From: a virus
Length of the DNA: 37,326 bases
Strand: one strand, 5' to 3'
Virus record (IMG/VR): IMGVR_UViG_3300032092_000107
Span: 1-37,326 of that record
How positions within the stretch are numbered: position 1 is the stretch's first letter; every line of letters begins with the position of its first letter. A model generated the notes under the pieces. It did no database searches. It was given only the letters and a program-made list of their open reading frames with translations, and had not been told where the DNA came from. Shown here one piece after another: positions 23,374-30,158 of the stretch. The translations under genes and the position numbers were made by a program.

Positions 23374-23470
23374 TCTATTTGATCTCTACGTTAAATTCTT
23401 TTTGCAACTTTGGTTTGCTCCATACCAGGTGATAAAAAATGCATCGATACAAAACAATATTTGTAAGTGA
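23366..23470 (+). CDS. Possible 34-aa hydrophobic peptide
   Basis: MTDLFDLYVKFFLQLWFAPY begins it, an amphipathic aromatic helix. The start overlaps the end of the previous gene and the reading frame runs 32 bases into the metallophosphoesterase gene. Weak ribosome-binding site. It may be a coupling ORF rather than a functional protein. Confidence 0.35.
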   Translation: MTDLFDLYVKFFLQLWFAPYQVIKNASIQNNICK

Positions 23471-24266
23471 TGTTCATCTTGGTACTAAAGATTGCAAAGC
23501 AGAACTTCTCAATAACTTTCTAAAAAACAATACCTGCGAGAAACTGTATCTCGTAGGTGATATTATTGATGGTTGGAAAGTGCAGCGTAATAAGTTACGC
23601 TGGAAACAGTCACATAGTAATGTATTAAGAAGAATACTGGGTTTCTCCAAAAGAGGAACCCAAGTCATTTATGTGGCAGGAAATCACGATGAATTCTTAC
23701 GGACTTTTATTCCTTTCGGAATTGGTCTTGGCAACATTACCATCTGCAATCATATTGAGCACGTGGGAGTGGATGGAAAGCATTATCTTGTTGTACATGG
23801 CGATATGTTTGATGGAATTACTCGCCTCCATAAGTGGTTATCTATTCTAGGTGATGGTGCCTACGATTTTGTATTGAATTTAAACTCTAAGTACAACTGG
23901 ATTCGTCACAAGATGGGGTTTGGATATTGGTCTTTAAGCCAGTACCTTAAACACAAAGTTAAGCGAGCAGTTGATTTTATGTTTCAGTTTGAGAAAAACA
24001 TAGCATCTTACTGTAAAAGAAAAGGATATGATGGCGTTATCTGTGGGCATATACACCACGCAGAAATTAAAGAAATAGATGGAGTGATTTATATGAATGA
24101 TGGAGACTGGGTTGAATCCTGCACCGCATTAGTTGAACATCATAATGGTAAATGGGAAATAATTCATTGGGGAGAAATAATAAATGTGGATGCTGATAAT
24201 AGTGGCAGTACACATAAACAATCCAAACGACATACCAGGAAGAGTGGAACTGAGATTCAACAGTGA
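23439..24266 (+). CDS. plcP: PlcP-like metallophosphoesterase (phospholipase C type)
   Basis: 275 aa. A complete calcineurin-like site is visible: D11-x-H13 (SDVHLG), D41 (GDIIDGW), N82-H83 (GNHDE), H120 (VHGD), H204 and H206 (GHIHH). The flanking sequence is not that of LpxH: DVHLGTKDCKAELL at the front and DGDWVESCTALVEH near the end are hallmarks of PlcP, the enzyme that alphaproteobacteria and marine bacteria use to cut phospholipid headgroups to diacylglycerol under phosphate starvation. Databases usually call it UDP-2,3-diacylglucosamine pyrophosphatase-like. The glycosyltransferase that follows is the usual operon partner. No obvious Pho box is seen upstream. Confidence 0.8.
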   Translation: MHRYKTIFVSDVHLGTKDCKAELLNNFLKNNTCEKLYLVGDIIDGWKVQRNKLRWKQSHSNVLRRILGFSKRGTQVIYVAGNHDEFLRTFIPFGIGLGNITICNHIEHVGVDGKHYLVVHGDMFDGITRLHKWLSILGDGAYDFVLNLNSKYNWIRHKMGFGYWSLSQYLKHKVKRAVDFMFQFEKNIASYCKRKGYDGVICGHIHHAEIKEIDGVIYMNDGDWVESCTALVEHHNGKWEIIHWGEIINVDADNSGSTHKQSKRHTRKSGTEIQQ

Positions 24267-24354
24267 ACAACAGTGCATGCAAGCGCTAGATAGTATGACA
24301 TATTGGTTAAAGTTTCAATCCTTTAAAGTGACTGCACAATGCAAAAAATCTTAA
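24184..24354 (+). CDS. 56-aa secreted-type protein overlapping plcP and agt
   Basis: Runs in another frame across the plcP/agt junction. GGGGAG lies 9 bases before the ATG. Hydrophobic N-terminus (MWMLIIVAVHI), then NNPNDIPGRVELRF, and cysteines at 31 and 53. The same 22-residue cysteine spacing occurs in the 58-aa product at 36251. Resembles tiny proteins of T4-like cyanophages. Function unknown. Confidence 0.6.
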   Translation: MWMLIIVAVHINNPNDIPGRVELRFNSEQQCMQALDSMTYWLKFQSFKVTAQCKKS

Positions 24355-25334
24355 TTATTACAGATGCCTGGGAACCACAAGTTAATGGAGTGGTTCGTAC
24401 ATATCAGAATACAATAAAAGAATTACATAGACTTGGGCATGAAGTTCAAGTTATTCATCCTTATTGTGATGGATTCAAAAGAGTTAAACTCCCAGCATAT
24501 CCAGAAATTGAGTTAGTAAAAAACCCTTGGATAGTAAAACAAAAAATTCTCGATGCTTTGCTCGACGGATGGAAGATACACATAGCCACTGAAGGAACTC
24601 TTGGGATTTATGCAAGATTTATATTGAGGAAAGATGAGTTTACTACATGTTATCATACTCAATTTCCAGAATTTATAGAGAGTAGAACAAAAATACCAGC
24701 TTGGGTATTTTATCCATTTTACAGATGGTTTCACAATTCTGCTAGATCAATGATGGTACCAACTAAACCTATGGCTCAATTTTTACAACAGAAAGGTTTC
24801 ACTTCTGTATCAATTTGGACAAGAGGTGTTGATCCTGAATTATTTAATCCCAAAAGAAAAACTAAAACTGAAGAACAACCATATATTCTTTGCGTATCTA
24901 GAGTATCACATGAAAAGGGATTAGATGATTTTTGTAAGTTAAACTATCCAAGAAAAGTATTAGTTGGTGATGGACCATATCTGGAAACTTTAAAGAAAAG
25001 ATATCCAACAGTAGAGTTTCCTGGCAAGAAAGAAGGTATTGAATTGGCAGAGTGGTATGCTAATGCAGAAGCATTTGTATTTCCAAGTAAGACAGATACA
25101 TTTGGTATTGTAATTTTGGAATCGTTAGCGTCAGGAACTCCAGTGGCAAGTTATTGGGAACCTGGACCAATAGAGACTATCGAACTCATGTACAATGGAA
25201 TGATGAGCGATAATTTAGAACACGCAGTTAAGGTAGCAACAGAATTAGTTAAGAGAGACGATGTTGTTGAATCCAGCAAAAAGTGGACATGGGAGGGTGC
25301 TACCAAGGCATTTTTAGAGAATATAAGTAAGTAA
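24339..25334 (+). CDS. agt: Agt-like GT4 diacylglycerol glycosyltransferase
   Basis: 331 aa, GT-B fold, GT4 family. N-terminal domain begins with TDAWEPQVNGVVRTYQNT, then CYHTQFPEFI; the C-terminal domain has CVSRVSHEKGLDDF, LVGDGPY and the nucleotide-sugar motif PSKTDTFGIVILESLASGTP. These match the SqdX/MgtA-like group to which Agt belongs. Agt adds glucose, galactose or glucuronate to diacylglycerol made by PlcP, giving glycolipids that replace phospholipids. It is probably a peripheral inner-membrane enzyme. The gene lies 72 bases after plcP with a small overlapping ORF between, and a strong terminator follows. Confidence 0.8.
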   Translation: MQKILIITDAWEPQVNGVVRTYQNTIKELHRLGHEVQVIHPYCDGFKRVKLPAYPEIELVKNPWIVKQKILDALLDGWKIHIATEGTLGIYARFILRKDEFTTCYHTQFPEFIESRTKIPAWVFYPFYRWFHNSARSMMVPTKPMAQFLQQKGFTSVSIWTRGVDPELFNPKRKTKTEEQPYILCVSRVSHEKGLDDFCKLNYPRKVLVGDGPYLETLKKRYPTVEFPGKKEGIELAEWYANAEAFVFPSKTDTFGIVILESLASGTPVASYWEPGPIETIELMYNGMMSDNLEHAVKVATELVKRDDVVESSKKWTWEGATKAFLENISK

Positions 25335-25348
25335 CCGCTAACTAATAA

Positions 25349-25365
25349 CCCTACATTTTGTAGGG
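25349..25365 (+). terminator. CCCTACA/TGTAGGG hairpin after agt
   Basis: A 7-base perfect stem CCCTACA...TGTAGGG with a 3-base loop and no T-tract. It lies 10 bases upstream of the true terminator at 25375. The same CCCTAC/GTAGGG core recurs at 30051 and 33866, so it appears to be a repeated control or RNA-stability hairpin. Confidence 0.5.
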
Positions 25366-25374
25366 GTATCTCGA

Positions 25375-25400
25375 GACCCTCTACTGGAGAGGGTCTTTTT
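25375..25400 (+). terminator. Intrinsic terminator of the plcP-agt unit
   Basis: GACCCTCT (25375-25382) pairs perfectly with AGAGGGTC (25388-25395) across a 5-base loop, followed directly by TTTTT. This is a textbook Rho-independent terminator. Confidence 0.9.
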
Positions 25401-25413
25401 CATTTGCAGGGGG

Positions 25414-25442
25414 TTTACAATAATTAAGGTTTGGAGCATAAT
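25414..25442 (+). promoter_or_regulatory. Sigma70-like promoter (TTTACA-17-CATAAT)
   Basis: TTTACA at 25414-25419, 17-base spacer, CATAAT at 25437-25442. It lies 14 bases after the agt terminator and starts a new set of small genes. The mRNA leader to the ATG at 25473 would be about 24 bases, with AAAGGAAA as ribosome-binding site. Confidence 0.65.
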
Positions 25443-25472
25443 TATCTTATGATGAATGAGAAAGGAAATGAA

Positions 25473-25790
25473 ATGAAAATGACTACTTATATGGTTTACC
25501 AACTCCCCTTCGGAAATGAGAATGCTCGCGAATTATCGTTTATGTCTGATAAAGAAATCGAAGAGATCTCTGATCAGTATGAGTTAGTTGCTCGGGTCGA
25601 TGCCCGATCGATAGACGAAGTCTTCCGCATCGCAAACTTTGTGTGTGATGAAGATGCAAGTTTGATCGAAGTGGTCGGTGAGATGCATAGCCTGTCAGTA
25701 GGTGACATCGTCCATAACCTGGAAACTGATGAGACGTTTGTGTGCGCCAACTACGGTTGGAATAAAATTGAAATGAAAGAGAGTGTGTAA
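25473..25790 (+). CDS. Small acidic phage protein, unknown
   Basis: 105 aa from ATG 25473, chosen because AAAGGAAA precedes it and because upstream in-frame starts overlap the promoter. Contains YQLPFGNENARELSF, SLSVGDIVHNLETDETFVC and a C-terminal NYGWNKIEM. The last block resembles the small beta-domain 'SVGDIV...' modules of single-stranded-DNA phage and plasmid proteins of unknown function. Not assigned. Confidence 0.65.
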   Translation: MKMTTYMVYQLPFGNENARELSFMSDKEIEEISDQYELVARVDARSIDEVFRIANFVCDEDASLIEVVGEMHSLSVGDIVHNLETDETFVCANYGWNKIEMKESV

Positions 25791-25960
25791 TGTCTGTCTC
25801 TGATCTGAATTACTGGTTTTATGTATCTCTTTTGGATTCAAACCAGAACTACACATCCGAGGCAATAGATGCAGTAGTTGATGAATACGAAGAGAAGTTA
25901 AATGAGTTACAACTTGAACAACAATGTATGGCTAATAGGAGTGAATATGAGAACAATTGA
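25790..25960 (+). CDS. Small helical protein, unknown
   Basis: 56 aa. Starts on the last base of the preceding stop and ends overlapping the next gene. MSVSDLNYWFYVSLLDSNQN then an acidic helix (VDEYEEKLNELQLEQQ). Unrecognised. Confidence 0.5.
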   Translation: MSVSDLNYWFYVSLLDSNQNYTSEAIDAVVDEYEEKLNELQLEQQCMANRSEYENN

Positions 25961-26180
25961 ATTTCGTGGTGAAAAGTTTGACACTAGTCATGGAACCCCA
26001 TTTGATCGTGGTTCGGCTGACAGTTACTACCGTCGTGCTGAAAACCCACACTACTACCCAGAGGGTAGTTATGTTGGGAAACGAGTTGAGTCCAAAGATA
26101 TGAGCATGTACGAACTGCGTGCTTATTTCGCTGGTTATGAGTATAATGAGAAGTTTGGTGATAAGAAAGATTGGAGTTAA
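25947..26180 (+). CDS. Conserved small phage protein (GSADSYYRR motif)
   Basis: 77 aa from ATG 25947 with AGGAG 5 bases upstream. The block HGTPFDRGSADSYYRR, then NPHYYPEG, and an ELRAYFAGYEYNE helix recur in small proteins of phages, plasmids and proteobacteria. The function is unknown. Confidence 0.65.
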   Translation: MRTIEFRGEKFDTSHGTPFDRGSADSYYRRAENPHYYPEGSYVGKRVESKDMSMYELRAYFAGYEYNEKFGDKKDWS

Positions 26181-26181
26181 T

Positions 26182-26457
26182 ATGAATGAAATGCAAAAAG
26201 AAGTGATGTTGATCGCACAAGAAGAGTGCGCTGAAGTTACGCAAGCAATAAGTAAATGTTTCAGATTTGGATTTGATTCTTCTTACAATGGTGCGAATAA
26301 TCGCGAGCGTCTTGAAGAAGAAGTCGGTGATCTAATGTGCATGATCGATCTGCTGATCGATAGTGGGATTGTTAGCGAAGCAGCTGTAATGACATCTAAG
26401 CATGAGAAGATGATGAAGTTACAAAAGTGGTCTGCAATCTTTAAGGAAGTAGCATGA
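26182..26457 (+). CDS. MazG-like nucleotide pyrophosphohydrolase
   Basis: 91 aa from ATG 26182 (GGAG upstream). All-alpha NTP pyrophosphohydrolase with metal-binding E15-x2-E18 (EECAE) and E47-x2-D50 (EEVGDL) on paired helices. Such enzymes hydrolyse NTPs or dNTPs to monophosphates; phage versions may remove unwanted nucleotides or alter alarmone levels. It is small, a single domain. The stop overlaps the next start (ATGA). Confidence 0.75.
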   Translation: MNEMQKEVMLIAQEECAEVTQAISKCFRFGFDSSYNGANNRERLEEEVGDLMCMIDLLIDSGIVSEAAVMTSKHEKMMKLQKWSAIFKEVA

Positions 26458-26684
26458 TAACTCTTACTGATCTGCATCCTAGGCATATTGAGTTGTTAAA
26501 CACAATGTGGGCTATGAATAGTTCAGATCAATATGATACCTGGAAGTGTTCGCTGCCCCTGGAGGTTATGAACGATGTGGATTCTCTGGAGATTTTATTA
26601 ATTCTAGAGACGATCGACGAGTTGTATGTAAAAGATTTTCCAGATGCAAAGAACTTGTTAAGTAAATTTGCCCTAAAAGGATAA
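26454..26684 (+). CDS. Small phage protein, unknown
   Basis: 76 aa, helical: LHPRHIELLNTMWAMNSSDQ then DSLEILLILETIDELYV. Coupled to the MazG-like gene. Resembles small proteins near MazG genes in T4-like phages, but no function can be given. Confidence 0.6.
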   Translation: MITLTDLHPRHIELLNTMWAMNSSDQYDTWKCSLPLEVMNDVDSLEILLILETIDELYVKDFPDAKNLLSKFALKG

Positions 26685-26687
26685 AAA

Positions 26688-26837
26688 GTGTATAATATAT
26701 CTTCGAAGCCAAAAAATCTTGTTGCCAAAGATTTGCGCACACCTAAGTATCGCATGCGTGTGGTGGAGTCGAAGGTTCTTTACACACGTAAAACTAAACA
26801 CAAGAAAGGTGCATATGAGTCTAAAATTTCAGAGTGA
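26688..26837 (+). CDS. Small basic protein, DUF7230-like (GTG start)
   Basis: 49 aa with a GTG start at 26688, AAAAGG 7 bases upstream. The block PKNLVAKDLRTPKYRMRVV and the basic tail (RKTKHKKG) match a small basic family of phages whose N-terminus carries NPVAKDL. The coding frame is out of phase with the next gene, which overlaps its last 23 bases. A TATAAT promoter-like motif lies in its first codons. Confidence 0.6.
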   Translation: MYNISSKPKNLVAKDLRTPKYRMRVVESKVLYTRKTKHKKGAYESKISE

Positions 26838-27066
26838 GATATACAAGAGTGGAATGCTCACCACTATTGAAGTGCACGATCACGAGTATGATCTAGTAGA
26901 ATTTGTTATCAAACGCAATATGCTTGCAGAAGACGGCAAAACTCTAGTTGATACAAAGAGCAGTATGTATTTTACAAATAGAGAGTTTAAGGATTTCTTT
27001 TCTCAATTTACAAATGCTATGCAAGAAAGATTTAATAATGGAAACAAACTCGACTCCACAATTTAA
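26815..27066 (+). CDS. Small phage protein, unknown
   Basis: 83 aa from ATG 26815 (AAAGG upstream); the earlier in-frame start would run through the preceding gene. Beta strands (MLTTIEVHDHEYDLVEF) then a C-terminal helix (EFKDFFSQFTNAMQERF). Unrecognised. Confidence 0.6.
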   Translation: MSLKFQSEIYKSGMLTTIEVHDHEYDLVEFVIKRNMLAEDGKTLVDTKSSMYFTNREFKDFFSQFTNAMQERFNNGNKLDSTI

Positions 27067-27316
27067 AGAATGGCTATTAGGTTTACTACGAGATGAAAAC
27101 ACAAAAGATCTGCTGGTTACTTTTACCAAAAAAGATGGTTCGCAAAGAATCATCAACGCAACACTTGCGCAAAGTAGAATCCCGTCCGACAAGCAGCCAA
27201 AGTCTCAAGCCGAAGATTCCTATTCTTCTGCAGCCTGTCGAGTCTTTGACACAGAACTAGGCGAGTGGCGTAGTTTTCGCTGGGACTCTATTGTAAAGGT
27301 CAAAGCAGATATTTGA
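27038..27316 (+). CDS. WYL_2 / Sm-like SH3 beta-barrel protein
   Basis: 92 aa from ATG 27038, overlapping the previous gene by 29 bases. LLRDENTKDLLVTFTKKDGS, INATLAQSRIP and FDTELGEWRSFRWDSI match the small phage family with an Sm-like SH3 barrel (PF10902 type). Such barrels may bind nucleic acid; the real role is unknown. Followed by a promoter. Confidence 0.65.
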   Translation: METNSTPQFKEWLLGLLRDENTKDLLVTFTKKDGSQRIINATLAQSRIPSDKQPKSQAEDSYSSAACRVFDTELGEWRSFRWDSIVKVKADI

Positions 27317-27341
27317 CTTTAATTCAAGAATAAGGTATAAT
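27313..27341 (+). promoter_or_regulatory. Sigma70-like promoter (TTGACT-17-TATAAT)
   Basis: TTGACT at 27313-27318 and TATAAT at 27336-27341 with a 17-base spacer TTAATTCAAGAATAAGG. The spacer is almost identical to that at 30106-30122. Drives the 27369 gene and RNase H; leader about 20 bases with GGAGG. Confidence 0.8.
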
Positions 27342-27368
27342 GTTAGTTCTAATGGAGGTTTCAAACCT

Positions 27369-28463
27369 ATGAATACGGCAAAACGTAAGGCTAAAGTTGA
27401 TGCGTTGATGGTAGCTATGAAAGGCGAAGAGCCGATCGTAACAATCGAACATTATACTATTGAATTAAATAAAGCACTGGCATGGTACTCAGAGCATAGC
27501 GACGAAAGGAAACTACGTAAATATGCTATCGAGTACTTTGCTAAACAAAAGAAACAATCAGAGGTATTGGCAATAAATAAGGCGACGGATTTCGAAATCC
27601 GCCAGATTGGCATCATCTGTCGTCTGCTTAGTCGTCAACAACAAATAAGTGACTTGCATATTTCTTGGTTAGACAAGACAATGCGCGAACTTATGGAAAA
27701 GTATTCTGTTCCTAAACAAGATGCAAAGAAAAAGACTGCTGTTGTTATTAACATCCAGGATCGTATCGATGAATCTGCTAAAAAGTATGCAGCAGAAATT
27801 GATGCTGAGATTGATTTGTTTGTTCTTAACAAGAGCAGCAGTTTTGAAACCAAAAACTTTCTATTGGCTAACTCGATCTCAGCACCAGTAGCCAAACGTA
27901 TCGGTGAGTTTTACATTCCTACGCTAAACGAGATAAACGAGGTTCTTGCTGGTGACGATGAACAGCTAGTAGAGGGTTATTCAAACTTCACCAAGCGTGA
28001 ACTCAAGAAGTATCTACAGTTTGTTGAGTCTATCATTCAGGACTGCCAGCAACAAGTGCAAACTGCTAAAGCTGCACGTTCGCCACGTAAGCGTAAGCCA
28101 GCATCACCGATCAAAATCGTAGCGAAGATGAAGTATATGAAAGAGTTTGCTGAACTAAATCTTAAATCTAGTCGTCCAGAGAATATTCTAACATCAAGTG
28201 AACTGTGGATATACAACACCAAGTATCGTAGGATACAGGTTTACAAGGCAGAGATGGATGTTCTTGGTGTCAAGGGAACAACTATCATTGGGTTCAATCT
28301 GAAAGATTCTTTGTCTTATACTCTTCGTAAACCAGAAGAATTCTTTAAGGATTTGAGTTTGTCTAAGCGTGCACTCAACTCAGCTATTAAGAAACTTACA
28401 ACTAAGCCAGGAACACCAAATGGTCGTATCAATGAAGAGTGCATATTACTGGGAGCATTTTGA
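27369..28463 (+). CDS. Conserved T4-like phage protein upstream of RNase H
   Basis: 364 aa. Conserved in T4-like cyanophages in the same place beside the RNase H gene. Recognisable blocks are NKALAWYSEHSDERKLRKYA, VVINIQDRIDESAKKYAAEI, GYSNFTKRELKKYLQFVESI, a basic PRKRKPASP segment and the ending RINEECILLGAF. Mostly helical and basic in the middle. Function unknown, but its position suggests replication or DNA repair. GGAGG lies 10 bases upstream; the stop overlaps RNase H. Confidence 0.7.
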   Translation: MNTAKRKAKVDALMVAMKGEEPIVTIEHYTIELNKALAWYSEHSDERKLRKYAIEYFAKQKKQSEVLAINKATDFEIRQIGIICRLLSRQQQISDLHISWLDKTMRELMEKYSVPKQDAKKKTAVVINIQDRIDESAKKYAAEIDAEIDLFVLNKSSSFETKNFLLANSISAPVAKRIGEFYIPTLNEINEVLAGDDEQLVEGYSNFTKRELKKYLQFVESIIQDCQQQVQTAKAARSPRKRKPASPIKIVAKMKYMKEFAELNLKSSRPENILTSSELWIYNTKYRRIQVYKAEMDVLGVKGTTIIGFNLKDSLSYTLRKPEEFFKDLSLSKRALNSAIKKLTTKPGTPNGRINEECILLGAF

Positions 28464-29368
28464 TGATTCTTGTAGACTATAGTCAGGTGGCACTTGCTGC
28501 CATTCTGACATTTCAACGTGAACTGAAGGGTACAGAATCAGAGGTAAAGAATCTGATTCGTCATGCTACTCTGGCGACTCTGAAGTCATACAAGAAAAAG
28601 TATGCTAAAGAATATGGCGAGATGGTTATCTGTTGCGATGGACGCAAGTACTGGCGCAAAGATGTGTTCGAACATTATAAAGCCAATCGTAAGAAAGCCA
28701 GAGATAACTCAGATCTGGACTGGCATCTTATCTTTGATACGTTATCAGAAATGCGTGATGACATTGCTAAGCATTTCCCATGGCGTGTTGTACATGTTGA
28801 CCGAGCAGAGGCAGACGACATCATTGCAGTTATGACAGAGTGGGCGCAGTCTAATGATCTATATGCGCAGGGATTGATCGAAGAACCACAGAAGGTTCTT
28901 ATTCTGTCAAGCGATAAAGACTTCAAGCAGTTACAGCTGGAGCCATTTTCAACTGGTAATGTGCGTCAGTGGTCACCTATGCAGAAGAAATTTATCCAGG
29001 CATCTAAACAAGAAATTATAGATTTTACAATTGAGCATATCGTTAAGGGTGATTCTGGCGATGGCATACCAAATATTCTTTCCAAAGATGATGTGTTTGT
29101 TGCGGGCGAGCGCCAGAAACCAGTTAGTGCAAAACGTCTTACAGAGTTCCTACAGAAAGGTATTGCTGCTTGCCGTAGCGATGAGGAGAAACGTAACTGG
29201 GTTAGAAATGCAAAACTTATTGCATTCGACCATATCCCTGCAGACGTGAAAGAATCTATTCTTAATCACTACCTAAATAATAAACCCACAGGTGATAAGA
29301 TGTCTGTTATGAATTATTTGATAGAGCATCGTTGCCGTTTGTTACTTGACGAAATTGAGGAGTTTTAA
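28463..29368 (+). CDS. rnh: RNase H / 5'-3' exonuclease (T4 Rnh-like)
   Basis: 301 aa, T4 RNase H is 305 aa. FEN/flap-nuclease family, with acidic metal ligands in MILVDYS (D5), VICCDGRKYWRKD, RAEADDIIAVM, LSSDKDFKQLQ and KGDSGDGIPNI (the helix-hairpin turn). It removes RNA primers and adjacent DNA from lagging-strand fragments. Start 28463 is taken because it overlaps the previous stop and gives the family N-terminus. It pairs naturally with the primase at 14118. Confidence 0.9.
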   Translation: MILVDYSQVALAAILTFQRELKGTESEVKNLIRHATLATLKSYKKKYAKEYGEMVICCDGRKYWRKDVFEHYKANRKKARDNSDLDWHLIFDTLSEMRDDIAKHFPWRVVHVDRAEADDIIAVMTEWAQSNDLYAQGLIEEPQKVLILSSDKDFKQLQLEPFSTGNVRQWSPMQKKFIQASKQEIIDFTIEHIVKGDSGDGIPNILSKDDVFVAGERQKPVSAKRLTEFLQKGIAACRSDEEKRNWVRNAKLIAFDHIPADVKESILNHYLNNKPTGDKMSVMNYLIEHRCRLLLDEIEEF

Positions 29369-29790
29369 TGACAAAGTTTGTTACTGAAATGTTGGCAGAA
29401 ATTAATGATAATCCAGAGTTGCTTAAGACTACGTACAAAGGTAACAATGTTCTTAAGTTTATCTTTGAGCATTCTTTTATCAAGGAGAAGAGGTTTCTAT
29501 TACCAGATACCGATCCACCATTTAAGAAAGATGCCGCACCAATAGGAATGAGTCCTGCTAATTTCTTACAGGAAACAAAAAGATTCTACGTCTTTTGCAG
29601 AGAAGATCTTTCCAAATTGCGTAGAGAAACTTTGTTTATTCAACTGTTGGAAAATGTTCATCCTTCTGAAGCAGATGTAATTCTTGCAGTTAAGAATCAG
29701 AAGTTAACAAAACTATACCCAAAAATAACAGCAAAGGTGGTTGCTGATGCTGGATTTATTCCAGCGCCACAGAAGAAAGAGAAAGAGTAA
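29368..29790 (+). CDS. DUF6433-like conserved phage protein
   Basis: 140 aa. Blocks LKFIFEHSFIKEKRFLLPD and LRRETLFIQLLENVHPSEAD followed by KNQKLTKLYPKITAKVV resemble a small conserved family of T4-like phages (DUF6433 type) found next to RNase H and other replication genes. Start and stop overlap the neighbours by one base each. Function unknown. Confidence 0.65.
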   Translation: MTKFVTEMLAEINDNPELLKTTYKGNNVLKFIFEHSFIKEKRFLLPDTDPPFKKDAAPIGMSPANFLQETKRFYVFCREDLSKLRRETLFIQLLENVHPSEADVILAVKNQKLTKLYPKITAKVVADAGFIPAPQKKEKE

Positions 29791-30050
29791 TGCTAACAAT
29801 AGAAATTACTGAATCTGCAACTGGAACAAAAACAGTTGGTGAACTGCGCAAGTATACAGAGAACACAGCAATGATGGTTCTTGTTAAAGACTTTCTGTCT
29901 GCTGAGTTGCAATCAGTTATTTTTGAATGGGATGGCAGTAAGTTTGTTTCACTCGATGGCAAGTACGAAAGCGACTTCCAATATACCAAAGAATATGAAG
30001 AAGCCAATGCACCATCTAGGCTGGTCAGGCACCCTAAGCCAGGACACTAG
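29790..30050 (+). CDS. Small beta-rich protein, unknown
   Basis: 86 aa, coupled to the preceding gene by TAATG. MLTIEITESATGTKTVGELR and IFEWDGSKFVSLDGKY suggest a small beta-sheet protein. Last gene before a hairpin and a new promoter. Unrecognised. Confidence 0.55.
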   Translation: MLTIEITESATGTKTVGELRKYTENTAMMVLVKDFLSAELQSVIFEWDGSKFVSLDGKYESDFQYTKEYEEANAPSRLVRHPKPGH

Positions 30051-30077
30051 AATAACCCTACAATCCGTAGGGTTATT
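30051..30077 (+). terminator. Perfect 11-bp hairpin AATAACCCTAC/GTAGGGTTATT
   Basis: AATAACCCTAC (30051-30061) pairs perfectly with GTAGGGTTATT (30067-30077) over a 5-base loop. No free T-tract follows, so termination would be weak; it may be a processing or stability element. Shares the CCCTAC/GTAGGG core with 25349 and 33866. Confidence 0.6.
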
Positions 30078-30099
30078 ACCTGGATAGGGTTCCAGGGAC

Positions 30100-30128
30100 T
30101 TTACAATAATTCAAGAATGGGGTATACT
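30100..30128 (+). promoter_or_regulatory. Sigma70-like promoter (TTTACA-17-TATACT)
   Basis: TTTACA at 30100-30105, spacer ATAATTCAAGAATGGGG, TATACT at 30123-30128. Its spacer matches the one at 27319 in 13 of 17 positions or better. Drives the envelope trio 30159-31950. Confidence 0.75.
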
Positions 30129-30158
30129 TGAGTTATAAACTTGAGAAAGGTAATTGTT

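Noticed and set aside
23439-24266. Calling the phosphoesterase LpxH
   Set aside because: Ligand motifs are shared, but the flanking signatures and the adjacent Agt-like gene fit PlcP better than LpxH of lipid A synthesis.
27369-28463. Calling the protein before RNase H a helicase loader (T4 gp59)
   Set aside because: Length (364 aa) and sequence blocks do not match gp59; position alone is not enough.
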